Below, one piece after another: positions 16,427 to 25,509 of a stretch of 32,168 nucleotides of DNA. The notes under the pieces are model-generated. The model was given only the letters and a program-made list of their open reading frames with translations, was not told the DNA's origin and did not search any database. Numbering within the stretch: position 1 is the stretch's first letter; each line of letters opens with the position of its first letter. Location of the stretch: the NCBI GenBank assembly GCA_934376945.1, contig CAKRPI010000011.1, forward strand, positions 1 through 32,168. Direction: 5' to 3'. The DNA is from an uncultured Lachnospiraceae bacterium (GTDB lineage: Bacteria > Bacillota > Clostridia > Lachnospirales > Lachnospiraceae). The position numbers and the translations under genes were made by a program.

Positions 16427-18031
16427 ATGAAAAGAGGTACACGTATCCTGCTTAGCGCAGTTCTTACCGCTTCGATGACGGTTTCACTTGCTTGTATCGG
16501 TGCTGCGGCAGAAGGTGACGCGGCAGACAAAATCGTAAATATCGGCGTTACAAATTCCCTTGGCGGAGTGAATCCGCTGGTGATCGATCAGACAGAAATC
16601 AACAAATATGCAGTTGATCTGGAATTCTTGCCTTTGGTGGAGCTGGATTCCGAACTGAATTTTCAGGGAATGCTGGCAGAGTCGGTGACGACAGAAGACA
16701 ACCAGAATTTTACGGTACATCTGGATGAAAATGCCACCTGGTCAGACGGCATGCCGGTGACAGCGGAAGATGTAGAGTTTACGGTACTCCGCCTTGCAAG
16801 CCCGGTCATTAATAATGCAACGATGATGCTGTATGCATTTGAGGGAATCGGTGAGGATGGATTTACAGAGGAAGGTGCGACGAGTATCGACGGAGTGAAG
16901 GTGATCGATGATAAGACGGTTCAGTTCACATCCAAAGAGCCGATGGCGCTGACCACCTTTGAAAATACGTATGGAAGATATATCCATACGCTGCCGAAGC
17001 ATGTGCTGGAGGGCTACAGTGATGAAGAGCTTCAGACGCTTGACTGGTTCAGTCATCCGGATGTGGTAAGCGGTCCTTATTTCCTTACGGATTATGATAC
17101 GGAGCATTACGTTACGTATGAAGCAAACGAAGCTTACTGGAAAGGTACACCGAAGATCGGCAAACTCAATATTAAGATTGTAGAAGGAAGCCAGATCTAT
17201 GCAGGGCTTCAGTCAGGTGAGATTGATATTACACACCATACTATGACGGCAATTCCACAGGAGGACTATGACAGCATCGAGAGTCTTGAAAATGTGGATG
17301 TTGTATATGGCCTGCCGATTACGAATCAGTCTGCATTTATTCAGACGGCAAATATTCCGGATGCACGAGTGCGTCAGGCACTTCTGTATGCAATTGACCG
17401 GAATCAGCTTGTGGAACAGCTGCTTAAGGGACACGGTGAAGTTGTGGATGGATTTCTTTCCTCGGCAAGCCCGTTCTATGATGAATCGATCACACCGGTC
17501 AGCTACGATCCGGAAAAGGCAAAAGAGCTGCTTGATGAGGCTGGCTGGGACGGTTCCCAGACACTTCGGTTTTATGTGAATTCCGGTGATACTACCTTTG
17601 TCAATGGTGCGCAGGTTCTTGCGGCACAGTGGGCAGCGGTCGGCATCAATGTAGAGGTGACTACGGCGGATCTTGCAACACTGATGACAATTGCAGGTAC
17701 GAATGATTACGATATCATGGCGGTACAGTATACGTATGCACCGGTTGATCCGTATCCGGATGTGAGCTGGCTGCTTAGCGGAGAAGGAAGCTGGACCGGA
17801 TATGCGGATGATTCGATCAGTGAGGCTTTGGCGAAGACACAGCAGACCAGCGATGTCGAAGAGATCAAAGGTCTGTACTCTGTGGTAGATAAGAAGGTGC
17901 AGGAGGATGTTCCGATGTTCTCAGTCTATGTGATCAGTGCGCAGGGAGCAGTCAGCAAGCGTCTGACCGGGGCCCAGCCGTCTGTTTACGGTTTCTTTAA
18001 TGACGTACAGAACTGGGATATTGCAGAGTAG
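16427..18031 (+). CDS. Peptide/dipeptide ABC transporter substrate-binding protein (family 5)
   Basis: An extracellular solute-binding protein of 534 residues, the usual family size. The signal peptide (MKRGTRILLSAVLTASMTVS and on) ends GAAA before EG, near residue 28. Cys23 is present, but SLAC is a poor lipobox, so lipidation is doubtful. Family 5 motifs are clear: ATWSDGMPVTAEDVEFTV, VSGPYFLTDYD and YEANEAYWKGTPKI. The C-terminal YDIMAVQYTYAPVDPYPDVS is also typical. The frame opens at 16391, but the ATG at 16427 has an AGGAGGG site and starts the signal peptide. It probably feeds the fused ATPase and two permeases downstream, from which it is separated by a terminator. Confidence 0.9.
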   Translation: MKRGTRILLSAVLTASMTVSLACIGAAAEGDAADKIVNIGVTNSLGGVNPLVIDQTEINKYAVDLEFLPLVELDSELNFQGMLAESVTTEDNQNFTVHLDENATWSDGMPVTAEDVEFTVLRLASPVINNATMMLYAFEGIGEDGFTEEGATSIDGVKVIDDKTVQFTSKEPMALTTFENTYGRYIHTLPKHVLEGYSDEELQTLDWFSHPDVVSGPYFLTDYDTEHYVTYEANEAYWKGTPKIGKLNIKIVEGSQIYAGLQSGEIDITHHTMTAIPQEDYDSIESLENVDVVYGLPITNQSAFIQTANIPDARVRQALLYAIDRNQLVEQLLKGHGEVVDGFLSSASPFYDESITPVSYDPEKAKELLDEAGWDGSQTLRFYVNSGDTTFVNGAQVLAAQWAAVGINVEVTTADLATLMTIAGTNDYDIMAVQYTYAPVDPYPDVSWLLSGEGSWTGYADDSISEALAKTQQTSDVEEIKGLYSVVDKKVQEDVPMFSVYVISAQGAVSKRLTGAQPSVYGFFNDVQNWDIAE

Positions 18032-18168
18032 AGAGCGCCGCGCATCCTCGCGGAGCGTTTGGCATGAATCAAAGACGCTTCAGACGAAACTGTTTTGAGA
18101 ATCGCGTTACATCTTTGCGGAGTGTTTCGTTCAGTACAGGATTGAACTTCGATGAGATGAGTTTGTAA

Positions 18169-18236
18169 TTAACCGAATCAAGTAAGTCCTCTGCGAGGTT
18201 GCGGGATGTAATAAGCAGTGGGTGGGAGTTTTCTTG
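18169..18236. repeat. Dispersed intergenic repeat, copy B
   Basis: This copy matches 126-193 in the same orientation, with about 80 percent identity over the first 55 bases and the longest shared block AATAAGCAGTGGGT. It lies after the second binding protein and directly before a terminator. Confidence 0.75.
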
Positions 18237-18256
18237 ACTGAGATGAAAAATAATGG

Positions 18257-18290
18257 CAGACAGCCGGTTAATGGATCGGCTGTCTGTTTT
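18257..18290 (+). terminator. Terminator between the binding protein and dppDF
   Basis: CAGACAGCCG (18257-18266) pairs perfectly with CGGCTGTCTG (18277-18286) and is followed by TTTT. Flanking ATGAAAA (18243-18249) and TTTTCAT (18287-18293) can extend the structure, which also makes it usable on the opposite strand. It probably limits read-through from the binding-protein gene. Confidence 0.85.
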
Positions 18291-18362
18291 CATAAGCATA
18301 TCAGACTGGAATAGCAGAAAAGAAGCGGGAAAAAACGCTGCTTTGGTTAGAAAGGAACCAGA

Positions 18363-20444
18363 ATGTCACATTTACTGGAAGTTAAAAATCTGACGACAGT
18401 CTTTGCCGGAGATTACGGCAGGACGGTCAGTGTGGATCACGTGAGCTTTCATGTGGATCCTGGAGAGGTCGTCTGTATTGTAGGAGAATCCGGCTGCGGC
18501 AAGAGCGTGACCTCACTGTCTGTTATGGGATTGCTTGGCAGAGGCGGATCGGTTACGGATGGATCAGTTCTTTTTGATGGGAAGGATCTTCTTTCCATGT
18601 CAGAAAAGGAGCTGGATCAGATTCGCGGCAATAAGATGTCAATGATCTTTCAGGATCCGCTGACATCGCTGAATCCGGTCTTTACGATTGGCAGTCAGAT
18701 GATGGAGAGCATTCGTATTCATATGAAATTGTCAAAGGCCGATGCAGCTGCAAGAGCAGAAGCGCTGCTTGCGCGTGTCGGAATGCCTGATCCGAAGGCG
18801 GTAATGAAAAAATATCCGCATACACTCTCCGGCGGGATGCGTCAGAGAGTGATGATCGCAATGGCACTGTGTTGTAATCCGCGTCTGCTGATCGCGGATG
18901 AACCGACAACGGCGCTGGATGTCACGATCCAGGCTCAGATCATGCAATTGCTCGGGGAGCTTCAGAAGGAGAGTCATATGGCAATGATCCTCATTACGCA
19001 TGATATCGGGCTTGTAGCTAATATGGCGGATCGTGTGCTTGTTATGTACGCCGGTCAGCTGATCGAAGATACATCGTCAAAAAAACTGTTTGCAGACCCA
19101 CAGCATCCGTATACGAGAGCGCTGCTGGATACGGTTCCGACGATCCGTGATGACGCCAGGAGACGTCTGGTGTCGATTCCGGGAATTGTGCCGGAGCATT
19201 ACGATGATATAAGAGGCTGTCGTTTTGCTGCCCGGTGTGCATTTGCGTGCGATGCATGCAAAGAAGCGCAGGAGATGTACGTATTTGAAAAGGATCACAC
19301 AGCACGGTGTATAATCGCGCATCAAAGATATGAGGAACATAAAAAGAATATTTATACGGCAGAAAGAAGAACGGGGAATAGGTCATGGACGGAACCGGAG
19401 GCAAAGAGGAATACAGAAGCTTCCGGGCAGTCATCGCGCCACGTTTTGGTGGAAGTGGATCATCTGAAAAAATATTATCCGATCAGAAGCGGTATCATTA
19501 CCCATACAGTAGGAAGCATTCATGCGGTGGATGATGTTTCATTTTCTATTTTTGAAGGAGAAACGCTTGGGCTTGTGGGAGAGTCCGGCTGCGGAAAATC
19601 GACGATCGGAAGACAGCTCGTAGGACTGGAACTGCCGACTGCCGGTGTGATCCGGTATGAGGGAGAAGCTCTTGCCTCAAAGAAAAAGAAGGAAATGCGT
19701 CAGATTCGTACACAGTTGCAGATGGTATTTCAGGATCCGTACTCCTCCTTAAATCCGCGAAAGCATATTTATGAGATTCTTGCACAGCCGATGCTGTATC
19801 ACCGTATATCCACAAAAGAAACGATAGACCGTGATCTGAAAAGACTTCTGGATATGGTGGGGCTGCCAAATCATATTCTGGGGCGTTATCCGCATGAGTT
19901 TTCCGGCGGACAAAGACAGAGGATCGGAATTGCGCGGGCGCTGTCCTTAAATCCGAAATTTATCGTCTGTGATGAGCCGGTCAGCGCGCTGGATGTCTCG
20001 ATTCAGGCACAGATTCTGAATCTGCTGAAAAGTCTGCAAAAGGAGCTGAACCTGACCCTGCTTTTTGTCGGCCACGGGCTTGGGGCAGTCAATTACGTCA
20101 GTGACCGTATCGCAGTGATGTATCTTGGAAAAATTGTGGAGCTTGGCGAGGCAAAGGAAGTTTTTGCACATCCGCTCCATCCGTATACGAAGGCACTTCT
20201 GGAAGCAGTTCCGGTGCCGGATCCGGAGGAAAAAGAAAAGAAGCACATTTTCTTATCCGGAGAAATCGGAAGCAGTACGAACCCGCCGACGGGCTGTCGA
20301 TTCCATCCAAGATGTCCGTATGCGGGGCCGGAATGTATGCAGGAGGAACCGGTACTGCAAAAAATTACAGGCAGCGGTCACTATGCGGCCTGCCCGGCGG
20401 CAAAAAGCAGCTGTAAGACAGAGGAGGAAGCGATTCATGTATAA
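18363..20444 (+). CDS. Fused DppD-DppF dipeptide/oligopeptide ABC transporter ATPase
   Basis: Both ATPase subunits of a peptide importer are joined in one 693-residue protein. The first half has [41 protein letters not shown] and ITHDIGLV, then a Cys-containing OppD-type tail ([15 protein letters not shown]). After a charged linker at about residues 320-358 the second half has [42 protein letters not shown] and a tail with GCRFHPRC. The second switch reads VGHGLGAV instead of the usual ISHDL: the catalytic His is kept, but the next Asp is Gly. The frame is uninterrupted, so this is a true fusion. It overlaps dppB by eight bases. Confidence 0.93.
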   Translation: MSHLLEVKNLTTVFAGDYGRTVSVDHVSFHVDPGEVVCIVGESGCGKSVTSLSVMGLLGRGGSVTDGSVLFDGKDLLSMSEKELDQIRGNKMSMIFQDPLTSLNPVFTIGSQMMESIRIHMKLSKADAAARAEALLARVGMPDPKAVMKKYPHTLSGGMRQRVMIAMALCCNPRLLIADEPTTALDVTIQAQIMQLLGELQKESHMAMILITHDIGLVANMADRVLVMYAGQLIEDTSSKKLFADPQHPYTRALLDTVPTIRDDARRRLVSIPGIVPEHYDDIRGCRFAARCAFACDACKEAQEMYVFEKDHTARCIIAHQRYEEHKKNIYTAERRTGNRSWTEPEAKRNTEASGQSSRHVLVEVDHLKKYYPIRSGIITHTVGSIHAVDDVSFSIFEGETLGLVGESGCGKSTIGRQLVGLELPTAGVIRYEGEALASKKKKEMRQIRTQLQMVFQDPYSSLNPRKHIYEILAQPMLYHRISTKETIDRDLKRLLDMVGLPNHILGRYPHEFSGGQRQRIGIARALSLNPKFIVCDEPVSALDVSIQAQILNLLKSLQKELNLTLLFVGHGLGAVNYVSDRIAVMYLGKIVELGEAKEVFAHPLHPYTKALLEAVPVPDPEEKEKKHIFLSGEIGSSTNPPTGCRFHPRCPYAGPECMQEEPVLQKITGSGHYAACPAAKSSCKTEEEAIHV

Positions 20445-21384
20445 ATATATCCTGAAACGGATTCTGATTGCAATTCCGGTATTGATCGGCATTACGATTA
20501 TTGATTATGTAATCATGTGCATGGCAGGCAGCCCTCTTGCAATGATGCAGGGACCGCGCGTTTCCGAGGCGGCTCTGGAAGCAAAAAAGATTGCACTTGG
20601 CCTGGATCAGCCGGTATATATACAGTATTTCGTCTGGCTTGGACAGCTGCTGCACGGAAATCTTGGCTATTCGATCAAATCGTATCAGCCGGTTAGCGAA
20701 ATGATCGCATCGCATCTTGGACCGACGCTTTTGCTGATGGGAGTTTCTTTGATCGTCAGCCTGATTCTGGCGGTACCATCCGGAATTTACAGTGCGATTC
20801 ATCAGTATGAAAAAGGGGATTATGCAGTTGTGACGATGTCATTTCTTGGAAGCAGCATTCCGGGATTTTTTCTTTCACTTTTGTTGATCTATGTGTTTAC
20901 CGTTAAGCTTGGCTGGCTTCCGTCAAGCGGTATGACAACGCTTGGTACGGCGGGCAGCGCAGGGGATGTGGCAGCACATATGGTGATGCCGGTACTCGTT
21001 TTGTCATTTTCTATGGCAGGAAGTAACATCCGTTACATCCGAAGTGCCGTACTTGAAATTTTGCAGCAGGATTATCTGAGGACAGCGAAGGCAAAGGGTA
21101 TCGGACGTTTTCGCGTAATCAATAAGCATGCGCTGCGCAATGCGCTGGTTCCGATCGTTACGGTGATCGGAATGGAGATTCCGATGCTGTTTGGCGGCGC
21201 AGTCATTATCGAGCAGGTATTTTCCTGGCCCGGACTGGGACTTATGACAATGAGTGCGATTTCAAGCCGTGATTATCCGGTAATCATGGGTGTCTGTCTG
21301 CTGTCGGCGGTTGTAGTACTGGTGGCGAATCTTGTGACAGATATTTTGTATGCGTTGGTGGATCCGACCATTTCGCTGAATTAG
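20437..21384 (+). CDS. dppB: Dipeptide/oligopeptide ABC transporter permease (DppB type)
   Basis: An inner-membrane channel subunit of 315 residues with about six helices. It begins [20 protein letters not shown], has the OppB/DppB first-loop block LGLDQPVYIQYFVWLGQL, the EAA motif QQDYLRTAKAKGIGRFRVINKH and the ending DILYALVDPTISLN. The frame is open far upstream inside dppDF, but that part is a shadow of the ATPase. The ATG at 20437 is preceded by AGAGGAGG and overlaps the dppDF stop. Confidence 0.93.
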   Translation: MYKYILKRILIAIPVLIGITIIDYVIMCMAGSPLAMMQGPRVSEAALEAKKIALGLDQPVYIQYFVWLGQLLHGNLGYSIKSYQPVSEMIASHLGPTLLLMGVSLIVSLILAVPSGIYSAIHQYEKGDYAVVTMSFLGSSIPGFFLSLLLIYVFTVKLGWLPSSGMTTLGTAGSAGDVAAHMVMPVLVLSFSMAGSNIRYIRSAVLEILQQDYLRTAKAKGIGRFRVINKHALRNALVPIVTVIGMEIPMLFGGAVIIEQVFSWPGLGLMTMSAISSRDYPVIMGVCLLSAVVVLVANLVTDILYALVDPTISLN

Positions 21385-21393
21385 GAGGATGCC

Positions 21394-22266
21394 ATGGAAC
21401 AGAAAAAGAAAAAAGATATCACGAATGAAAGCTATCTGCAGACCGTGTTCCGCCGGTTTTGCCGTCATCGTCTGGCAATGGTCAGTCTTGTACTGCTGAC
21501 GGTTTTGGTCGGAGCAGCGATTCTGGCGCCCTGGATCGCACCGTATGATCCGAATGCAATTGTAGGTACCTTCAGCGGTGCGCCGTGTCCGGAGCACTGG
21601 CTCGGAACGGATCAGATCGGAAGAGATGTATTGAGCCGTCTGCTGTATGCAATGCGGATATCACTGTTGGTTGGTGTGCTCGCAACGTTGATCTCCACTG
21701 TGATCGGAGTGATGCTGGGGCTTGTTGCCGGTTATTTCGGAGGTATCCCGGATATGATTATCATGCGTTTTACCGATATGGTCATGTCATTTCCGTACAT
21801 TCTTCTTGTGTTGGTAGCAGCGGCAATTTTTCGTCCCGGTCTTTGGAATATCATTCTGATCCTCGGCTTTGTCGACTGGCCCGGTATTGCGCGTCTTGTA
21901 CGCGGAAATGTATTGAATCTGCGGGAGACGAACTTTGTGAAGGGAAGCATTGTATCGGGCATGCCGGTACGCCATATTCTGTTTTCAGAGATTCTGCCAA
22001 ATACGGTGGCACCGATTCTTGTATATGCGACCTCCGTGCTGGCGCTTTCCATGTTGGATGAAGCGGCATTGAGCTTTTTGGGACAAGGCGTACAGCCACC
22101 GACGGCGAGCCTTGGAAATATGCTGAACGGCGCGCAGTCACTGACGGTGCTGACAACACAGCCATGGCTGTGGATTCCGGCAGGACTTTTGATCGTAATT
22201 TTGGTTATGGCGATTAATTTTATCGGAGATGCGCTGCGTGATGCACTTGATCCGAATAGCCGGTAA
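21394..22266 (+). CDS. dppC: Dipeptide/oligopeptide ABC transporter permease (DppC type)
   Basis: Partner permease of 290 residues, standard size and without the large insertion seen in the first system's OppC. The OppC_N helix (MVSLVLLTVLVGAAILAPWI) is followed by the typical HWLGTDQIGRDVLSRLLYAMR, five further helices, an EAA region in RETNFVKGSIVSGMPVRHI and the final INFIGDALRDALDPNSR. A consensus AGGAGG lies just before the ATG, nine bases after dppB. It ends the second transporter; no strong terminator follows before the tRNA promoter, only a T-rich stretch. Confidence 0.94.
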   Translation: MEQKKKKDITNESYLQTVFRRFCRHRLAMVSLVLLTVLVGAAILAPWIAPYDPNAIVGTFSGAPCPEHWLGTDQIGRDVLSRLLYAMRISLLVGVLATLISTVIGVMLGLVAGYFGGIPDMIIMRFTDMVMSFPYILLVLVAAAIFRPGLWNIILILGFVDWPGIARLVRGNVLNLRETNFVKGSIVSGMPVRHILFSEILPNTVAPILVYATSVLALSMLDEAALSFLGQGVQPPTASLGNMLNGAQSLTVLTTQPWLWIPAGLLIVILVMAINFIGDALRDALDPNSR

Positions 22267-22318
22267 GAAAAGAATTTTCTCATTTTTGCTTTTTTTTGTA
22301 TTTTTTGAAAAATTCTAT

Positions 22319-22347
22319 TTGACAAGAAATAGATTCTATGGTAGTAT
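22319..22347 (+). promoter_or_regulatory. Promoter of the tRNA-Thr gene
   Basis: A consensus TTGACA (22319-22324), a 17-bp spacer and TAGTAT (22342-22347) lie 23 bases before the tRNA 5' end. Confidence 0.75.
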
Positions 22348-22370
22348 AACTAACTGTAGCGAGCAGTTGT

Positions 22371-22443
22371 GCTGATGTGGCACAGTCGGTAGCGCACCTC
22401 ATTGGTAGTGAGGAGGTCACGGGTCCGATTCCCGTCATCAGCT
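22371..22443 (+). tRNA. tRNA-Thr (anticodon GGT)
   Basis: A complete 73-base cloverleaf: acceptor GCTGATG pairs with CATCAGC, the D-arm is GCAC...GCGC, the anticodon stem CCTCA/TGAGG encloses TTGGTAG with GGT at 22404-22406, and the T-arm is ACGGG-TCCGATT-CCCGT. The discriminator is T, and CCA is not encoded. It has its own promoter and terminator. Confidence 0.96.
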
Positions 22444-22460
22444 CTTGTAAAGCTACGGGA

Positions 22461-22496
22461 AGCCCCGATTTCATTTTGAAGTCGGGGCTGTTTTTT
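22461..22496 (+). terminator. Rho-independent terminator after tRNA-Thr
   Basis: AGCCCCGA (22461-22468) pairs with TCGGGGCT (22482-22489), with further inner pairing of TTC and GAA, and is followed by six T. Confidence 0.9.
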
Positions 22497-22641
22497 CGTA
22501 TTGTTTGCTTTGCGCCTTAGAGCGTGTCTGAAAATTGCTTTCTGCAAGAGATATGCCACAATTGATGGGAGATTTTAAACATGTTTTTCGGCGTGTTTGG
22601 AAAAAAGCAGCAAGATACAGTACTTTACAGGAGGAAAAACC

Positions 22642-23127
22642 ATGGAAATCAGAAGATCGACAATGGAGGATCTGCAGGAAATTATGCAGATTTATGAGAT
22701 CGGGCGTGCATTTATGCGCAGCACGGGAAATATGGCCCAGTGGGGCAACGGATATCCTTCGGAGGAGCTTGTAAAAAAGGACATTGCCTCGGGGGATAGC
22801 TATGTGGCAGTAGAGAAAGGTGAGATCGAAGCAGTTTTTGTGTTTCGGATGGGTGAAGATCCGACTTACCAGATAATCGAGCATGGTGCATGGAAAAACG
22901 ATGCGCCGTACGGTGTGCTGCATCGGATCGCATCGCGCGGCAGAATAAAGGGCATTGGTTCAGAATGTATTCAGTGGTGCTTTGCACAGTGCAAAAATCT
23001 GCGCGGCGATACGCACGCAGACAATCATGTTATGCAGCGTGTGATGGAAAAGAACGGATTTTTGAAATGTGGAATCATTTATGTGGAGGACGGATCCGAG
23101 CGGATCGCATATCAGAAAATCAGCTGA
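22642..23127 (+). CDS. GNAT-family N-acetyltransferase
   Basis: A 161-residue acetyl-CoA-dependent acyltransferase of the GNAT superfamily; the substrate is unknown. It opens MEIRRSTMEDLQEIMQIYE, the usual first strand and helix. The acetyl-CoA loop is seen in RGRIKGIGSECIQWC, and the late block HADNHVMQRVMEKNGFLKCG matches the conserved DxxNxxxxxxYEKxGF region. The frame opens at 22597, but the ATG at 22642 has an excellent AGGAGG site six bases away. It is followed 11 bases later by larB, so the two are cotranscribed. Confidence 0.88.
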   Translation: MEIRRSTMEDLQEIMQIYEIGRAFMRSTGNMAQWGNGYPSEELVKKDIASGDSYVAVEKGEIEAVFVFRMGEDPTYQIIEHGAWKNDAPYGVLHRIASRGRIKGIGSECIQWCFAQCKNLRGDTHADNHVMQRVMEKNGFLKCGIIYVEDGSERIAYQKIS

Positions 23128-23138
23128 GGGAGACGGAA

Positions 23139-23912
23139 ATGGAACGCAGGGAGCTCTTTGAATTATTGAAAAGGATTGAGGATGGACAGATAACGGCAGA
23201 GCAGGGGATGCAGGATATAAGTCTGCAGCCGGACATGCTGGTCGGAAATTATGCAGATATCGATCTTCACCGTCATATCCGTCAGGGAATGCCGGAGGTC
23301 ATTTACGGAGAAGGCAAGACGGCAGAGCAGATTCTTGGAATTGCATCTGCAATGAAGGAAAAAGAGATCGCGAACATCATGATCACTCGTCTTTCAAAGG
23401 AAAAGGCAGCGCAGATCGGCAGTGAGCTGGAGCTTGATTACAGGGCAATCTGCCGGATCGGCATAGTGAATCTGCAGGAAACGGAAAAGAAAGGGAAAAT
23501 TGCACTGGTTGCGGCAGGGACGAGCGACCTGCCGGTAGCGGAAGAAGCGGCGGTTACAGCGGAATTGTATGGAAACCGGGTAGAGCGCATTTATGATGTC
23601 GGTGTGGCCGGTATTCATCGTCTGCTGCATCGGCTGCCGGATTTTGAGGATGCAAATGCAGTTGTGGCTGTGGCCGGAATGGAAGGGGCGCTGGTCAGTG
23701 TGATCGGCGGTCTCGTATCGTGTCCGGTTGTCGGAGTTCCGACGAGCGTCGGGTATGGTGCAAATTTCGGCGGACTGGCAGCGCTGCTTTCCATGCTGAA
23801 TTCGTGCGCAAGCGGTGTAAGTGTCGTAAATATTGACAATGGATTCGGAGCAGGAGTGCTTGCTTCGAAAATCAATCATCAGGCGTGTCTGGGAAGACAG
23901 ACAGAAGAATGA
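23139..23912 (+). CDS. larB: LarB-like nickel-pincer cofactor synthesis protein (AIR carboxylase-related)
   Basis: LarB carboxylates and hydrolyses nicotinic acid adenine dinucleotide in the first step of nickel-pincer nucleotide synthesis, the cofactor of lactate racemase and related LarA enzymes. The 257-residue length is normal. The C-terminal half shows the PurE-like core: LVAAGTSDLPVAEEAAVTAE, DVGVAGIHRLL, VAVAGMEGALVSVIGGL and PVVGVPTSVGYGANFGGL, with VVNIDNGFGAG near the end. The frame is open from 22890 inside the preceding gene, but the ATG at 23139 matches the family N-terminus and has GAGGGAG upstream. No larC, larE or larA is in the window, so the pathway cannot be confirmed locally. 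Confidence 0.88.
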   Translation: MERRELFELLKRIEDGQITAEQGMQDISLQPDMLVGNYADIDLHRHIRQGMPEVIYGEGKTAEQILGIASAMKEKEIANIMITRLSKEKAAQIGSELELDYRAICRIGIVNLQETEKKGKIALVAAGTSDLPVAEEAAVTAELYGNRVERIYDVGVAGIHRLLHRLPDFEDANAVVAVAGMEGALVSVIGGLVSCPVVGVPTSVGYGANFGGLAALLSMLNSCASGVSVVNIDNGFGAGVLASKINHQACLGRQTEE

Positions 23913-24048
23913 CGAGCGTATTTTTTAGCCGGGGATGGAACTTTCGCTGAGATAAGGCAGAGAATCACTTCCCATTCACAGGAATGGGAACAAAAGATGG
24001 GGAAGAAGATCCGACAAAGGCGTCGGGGAAAGAGAAGTAGGAGAAGAA
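23913..24048 (+). promoter_or_regulatory. Short gap with two hairpins before the MATE gene
   Basis: TTCCCATTC (23969-23977) pairs perfectly with GAATGGGAA (23982-23990) around ACAG, and CCGAC (24011-24015) pairs with GTCGG (24022-24026). There is no T run. A ribosome site, TAGGAGAAG, precedes the ATG. No clear promoter was found. Confidence 0.5.
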
Positions 24049-25410
24049 ATGGAAAAACAGGGAAGCAAAAAAAACGGGATCACGGAAGGGGTCATCTGGA
24101 AACAGATTCTGATCTTTTTCTTTCCGATCCTTGTGGGAACTTTTTTTCAGCAGCTGTATAATACTGTAGATGCAGTTGTGGTGGGGCGGTTTGCGGGCAA
24201 GGAAGCGCTGTCAAGTGTCGGTGGTTCCTCGAGTCAGATTATCAACATGGTGGTGGGCTTTTTTACCGGTCTTTCAGCAGGCAGTACGGTTATTATTTCA
24301 CAGTTTTACGGTGCGCGAAATAAAGAACGTATGCATAAGGCACTGCATACGGCTTATGCATTTTCCATTGCATTTGGCATCGTATTTGGAATTCTCGGTG
24401 TTCTGTTTACACCGCAGATTCTGGAAGCAATGAATACGCCGGAAAATCTGATGGCGGATTCTGTGCTGTATGTGCGGATTTATTTTGCGGGCCTGATTTT
24501 TATTCTGATTTATAACATCGGCTCGGCGATTTTGCGTGCGATCGGCGATTCAAAACGGCCGCTGTATTATCTGATTGTGTGCTGCGGCGTAAATATTGTT
24601 CTGGATCTCGTCTTTGTGCTTGGCATGCAGCTTGGCGTGCTGGGAGTAGCGGTAGGTACACTCATCTCGCAGGGAATCAGTGCCGTACTGGTGACGAGAG
24701 CACTGATGTATCATACAGAGGATCTGAAGCTGGAACTTGGCAAAATAAGGATCGAAAAGGATCTGATGGAGACAATGCTCCAGATTGGTCTGCCGACCGG
24801 AATTCAGTCGTGTATGTATAATCTTTCCAATATCATCGTTCAGACCGCTTTGAATGCACTGGGTGTGGATACGATGGCGGCATGGACGGCATTTGGAAAG
24901 ATTGATGGCCTGTTCTGGATGATGAACGGTGCGTTCGGAATCGCGGCGACGACATTTGTCGGACAGAATTTCGGCGCCGGAAAATATGACCGTGTAAAAA
25001 AAGGAACGCAGGAATGTCTGCTGATGTCGGCATCCTGTGCGCTGTTGTTCAGTGCGGTGGTGATGCCATCCGGTGCATTTTTGTTTGGAATCTTTTCAAC
25101 AGATGCATCCGTGGTACAGATCGGTCTGCGGATGATGCATGTAATCTCGCCGACGTATTTCCTGTTTACATTTATAGAGATTTATTCCGGATCACTGCGG
25201 GCGCAGGGACACGTATTGGTATCTACGATCATGACAATGACGGGAATCTGCCTGCTGCGTATTGTTTGGACGACGCTCATTGTGCCAAAGGGAACGCTTG
25301 AGCAGATTATTTCATGCTATCCGATTACATGGCTTGTGACGGCGGTCTGTATGATCGTTTACTATTTTTACAAACAGAAGCGGATTTTTGCAGCACATGA
25401 AGTTGTGTAA
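24049..25410 (+). CDS. MATE-family efflux transporter
   Basis: A 453-residue cation-coupled exporter of drugs or metabolites, with about twelve membrane helices in two related halves. The N-terminal motif PILVGTFFQQLYNTVDAVVV followed by GRFAGKEALSSVGGS is typical of the DinF/NorM-like MATE group, and the second half repeats it as GLPTGIQSCMYNLSN and ending AATTFVGQNFGAGKYDR. The substrate cannot be told from sequence. It lies between larB and the leader of an ABC exporter, so two efflux systems are adjacent. No clear terminator follows within 70 bases. Confidence 0.92.
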   Translation: MEKQGSKKNGITEGVIWKQILIFFFPILVGTFFQQLYNTVDAVVVGRFAGKEALSSVGGSSSQIINMVVGFFTGLSAGSTVIISQFYGARNKERMHKALHTAYAFSIAFGIVFGILGVLFTPQILEAMNTPENLMADSVLYVRIYFAGLIFILIYNIGSAILRAIGDSKRPLYYLIVCCGVNIVLDLVFVLGMQLGVLGVAVGTLISQGISAVLVTRALMYHTEDLKLELGKIRIEKDLMETMLQIGLPTGIQSCMYNLSNIIVQTALNALGVDTMAAWTAFGKIDGLFWMMNGAFGIAATTFVGQNFGAGKYDRVKKGTQECLLMSASCALLFSAVVMPSGAFLFGIFSTDASVVQIGLRMMHVISPTYFLFTFIEIYSGSLRAQGHVLVSTIMTMTGICLLRIVWTTLIVPKGTLEQIISCYPITWLVTAVCMIVYYFYKQKRIFAAHEVV

Positions 25411-25480
25411 AGAGTTTTGTGTGAAAGTACCAAAAATAGAATTAAATTTTGGGACAATAGGACAAAAATAAAAAAGCTGC

Positions 25481-25509
25481 TTGACGCAGAAGCAAAATCG
25501 GATTATAGT
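25481..25509 (+). promoter_or_regulatory. Promoter for the leader ORF and ABC exporter genes
   Basis: TTGACG (25481-25486), a 17-bp spacer and TATAGT (25504-25509) form a good sigma-A promoter. It gives an untranslated stretch of about 55 bases before the leader ORF. That stretch holds a GCTGTG (25519-25524)/CACAGC (25539-25544) hairpin. Confidence 0.7.

Larger units (their letters stand above)
18032..18362 (+). other. 331-bp gap between the binding-protein gene and dppDF
   Basis: The gap holds a small GC hairpin (CCGCG 18038-18042 with CGCGG 18049-18053), repeat copy B (18169-18236) and a strong terminator (18257-18290). A weak AAAGGAACC ribosome site precedes dppDF. No convincing promoter is visible between the terminator and dppDF, so the transporter genes may depend on read-through. 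Confidence 0.6.

Noticed and set aside
18069..18299. 76-codon antisense ORF across repeat copy B
   Set aside because: It covers a strong terminator and the repeat; differences from copy A are not biased to synonymous positions and no clear ribosome site was seen.
22497..22641. Possible insertion-sequence remnant before the GNAT gene
   Set aside because: The sequence starting AGAGCGTGTCTGAAAATTGC looked like an element end, but no matching inverted end, target duplication or transposase is visible here.
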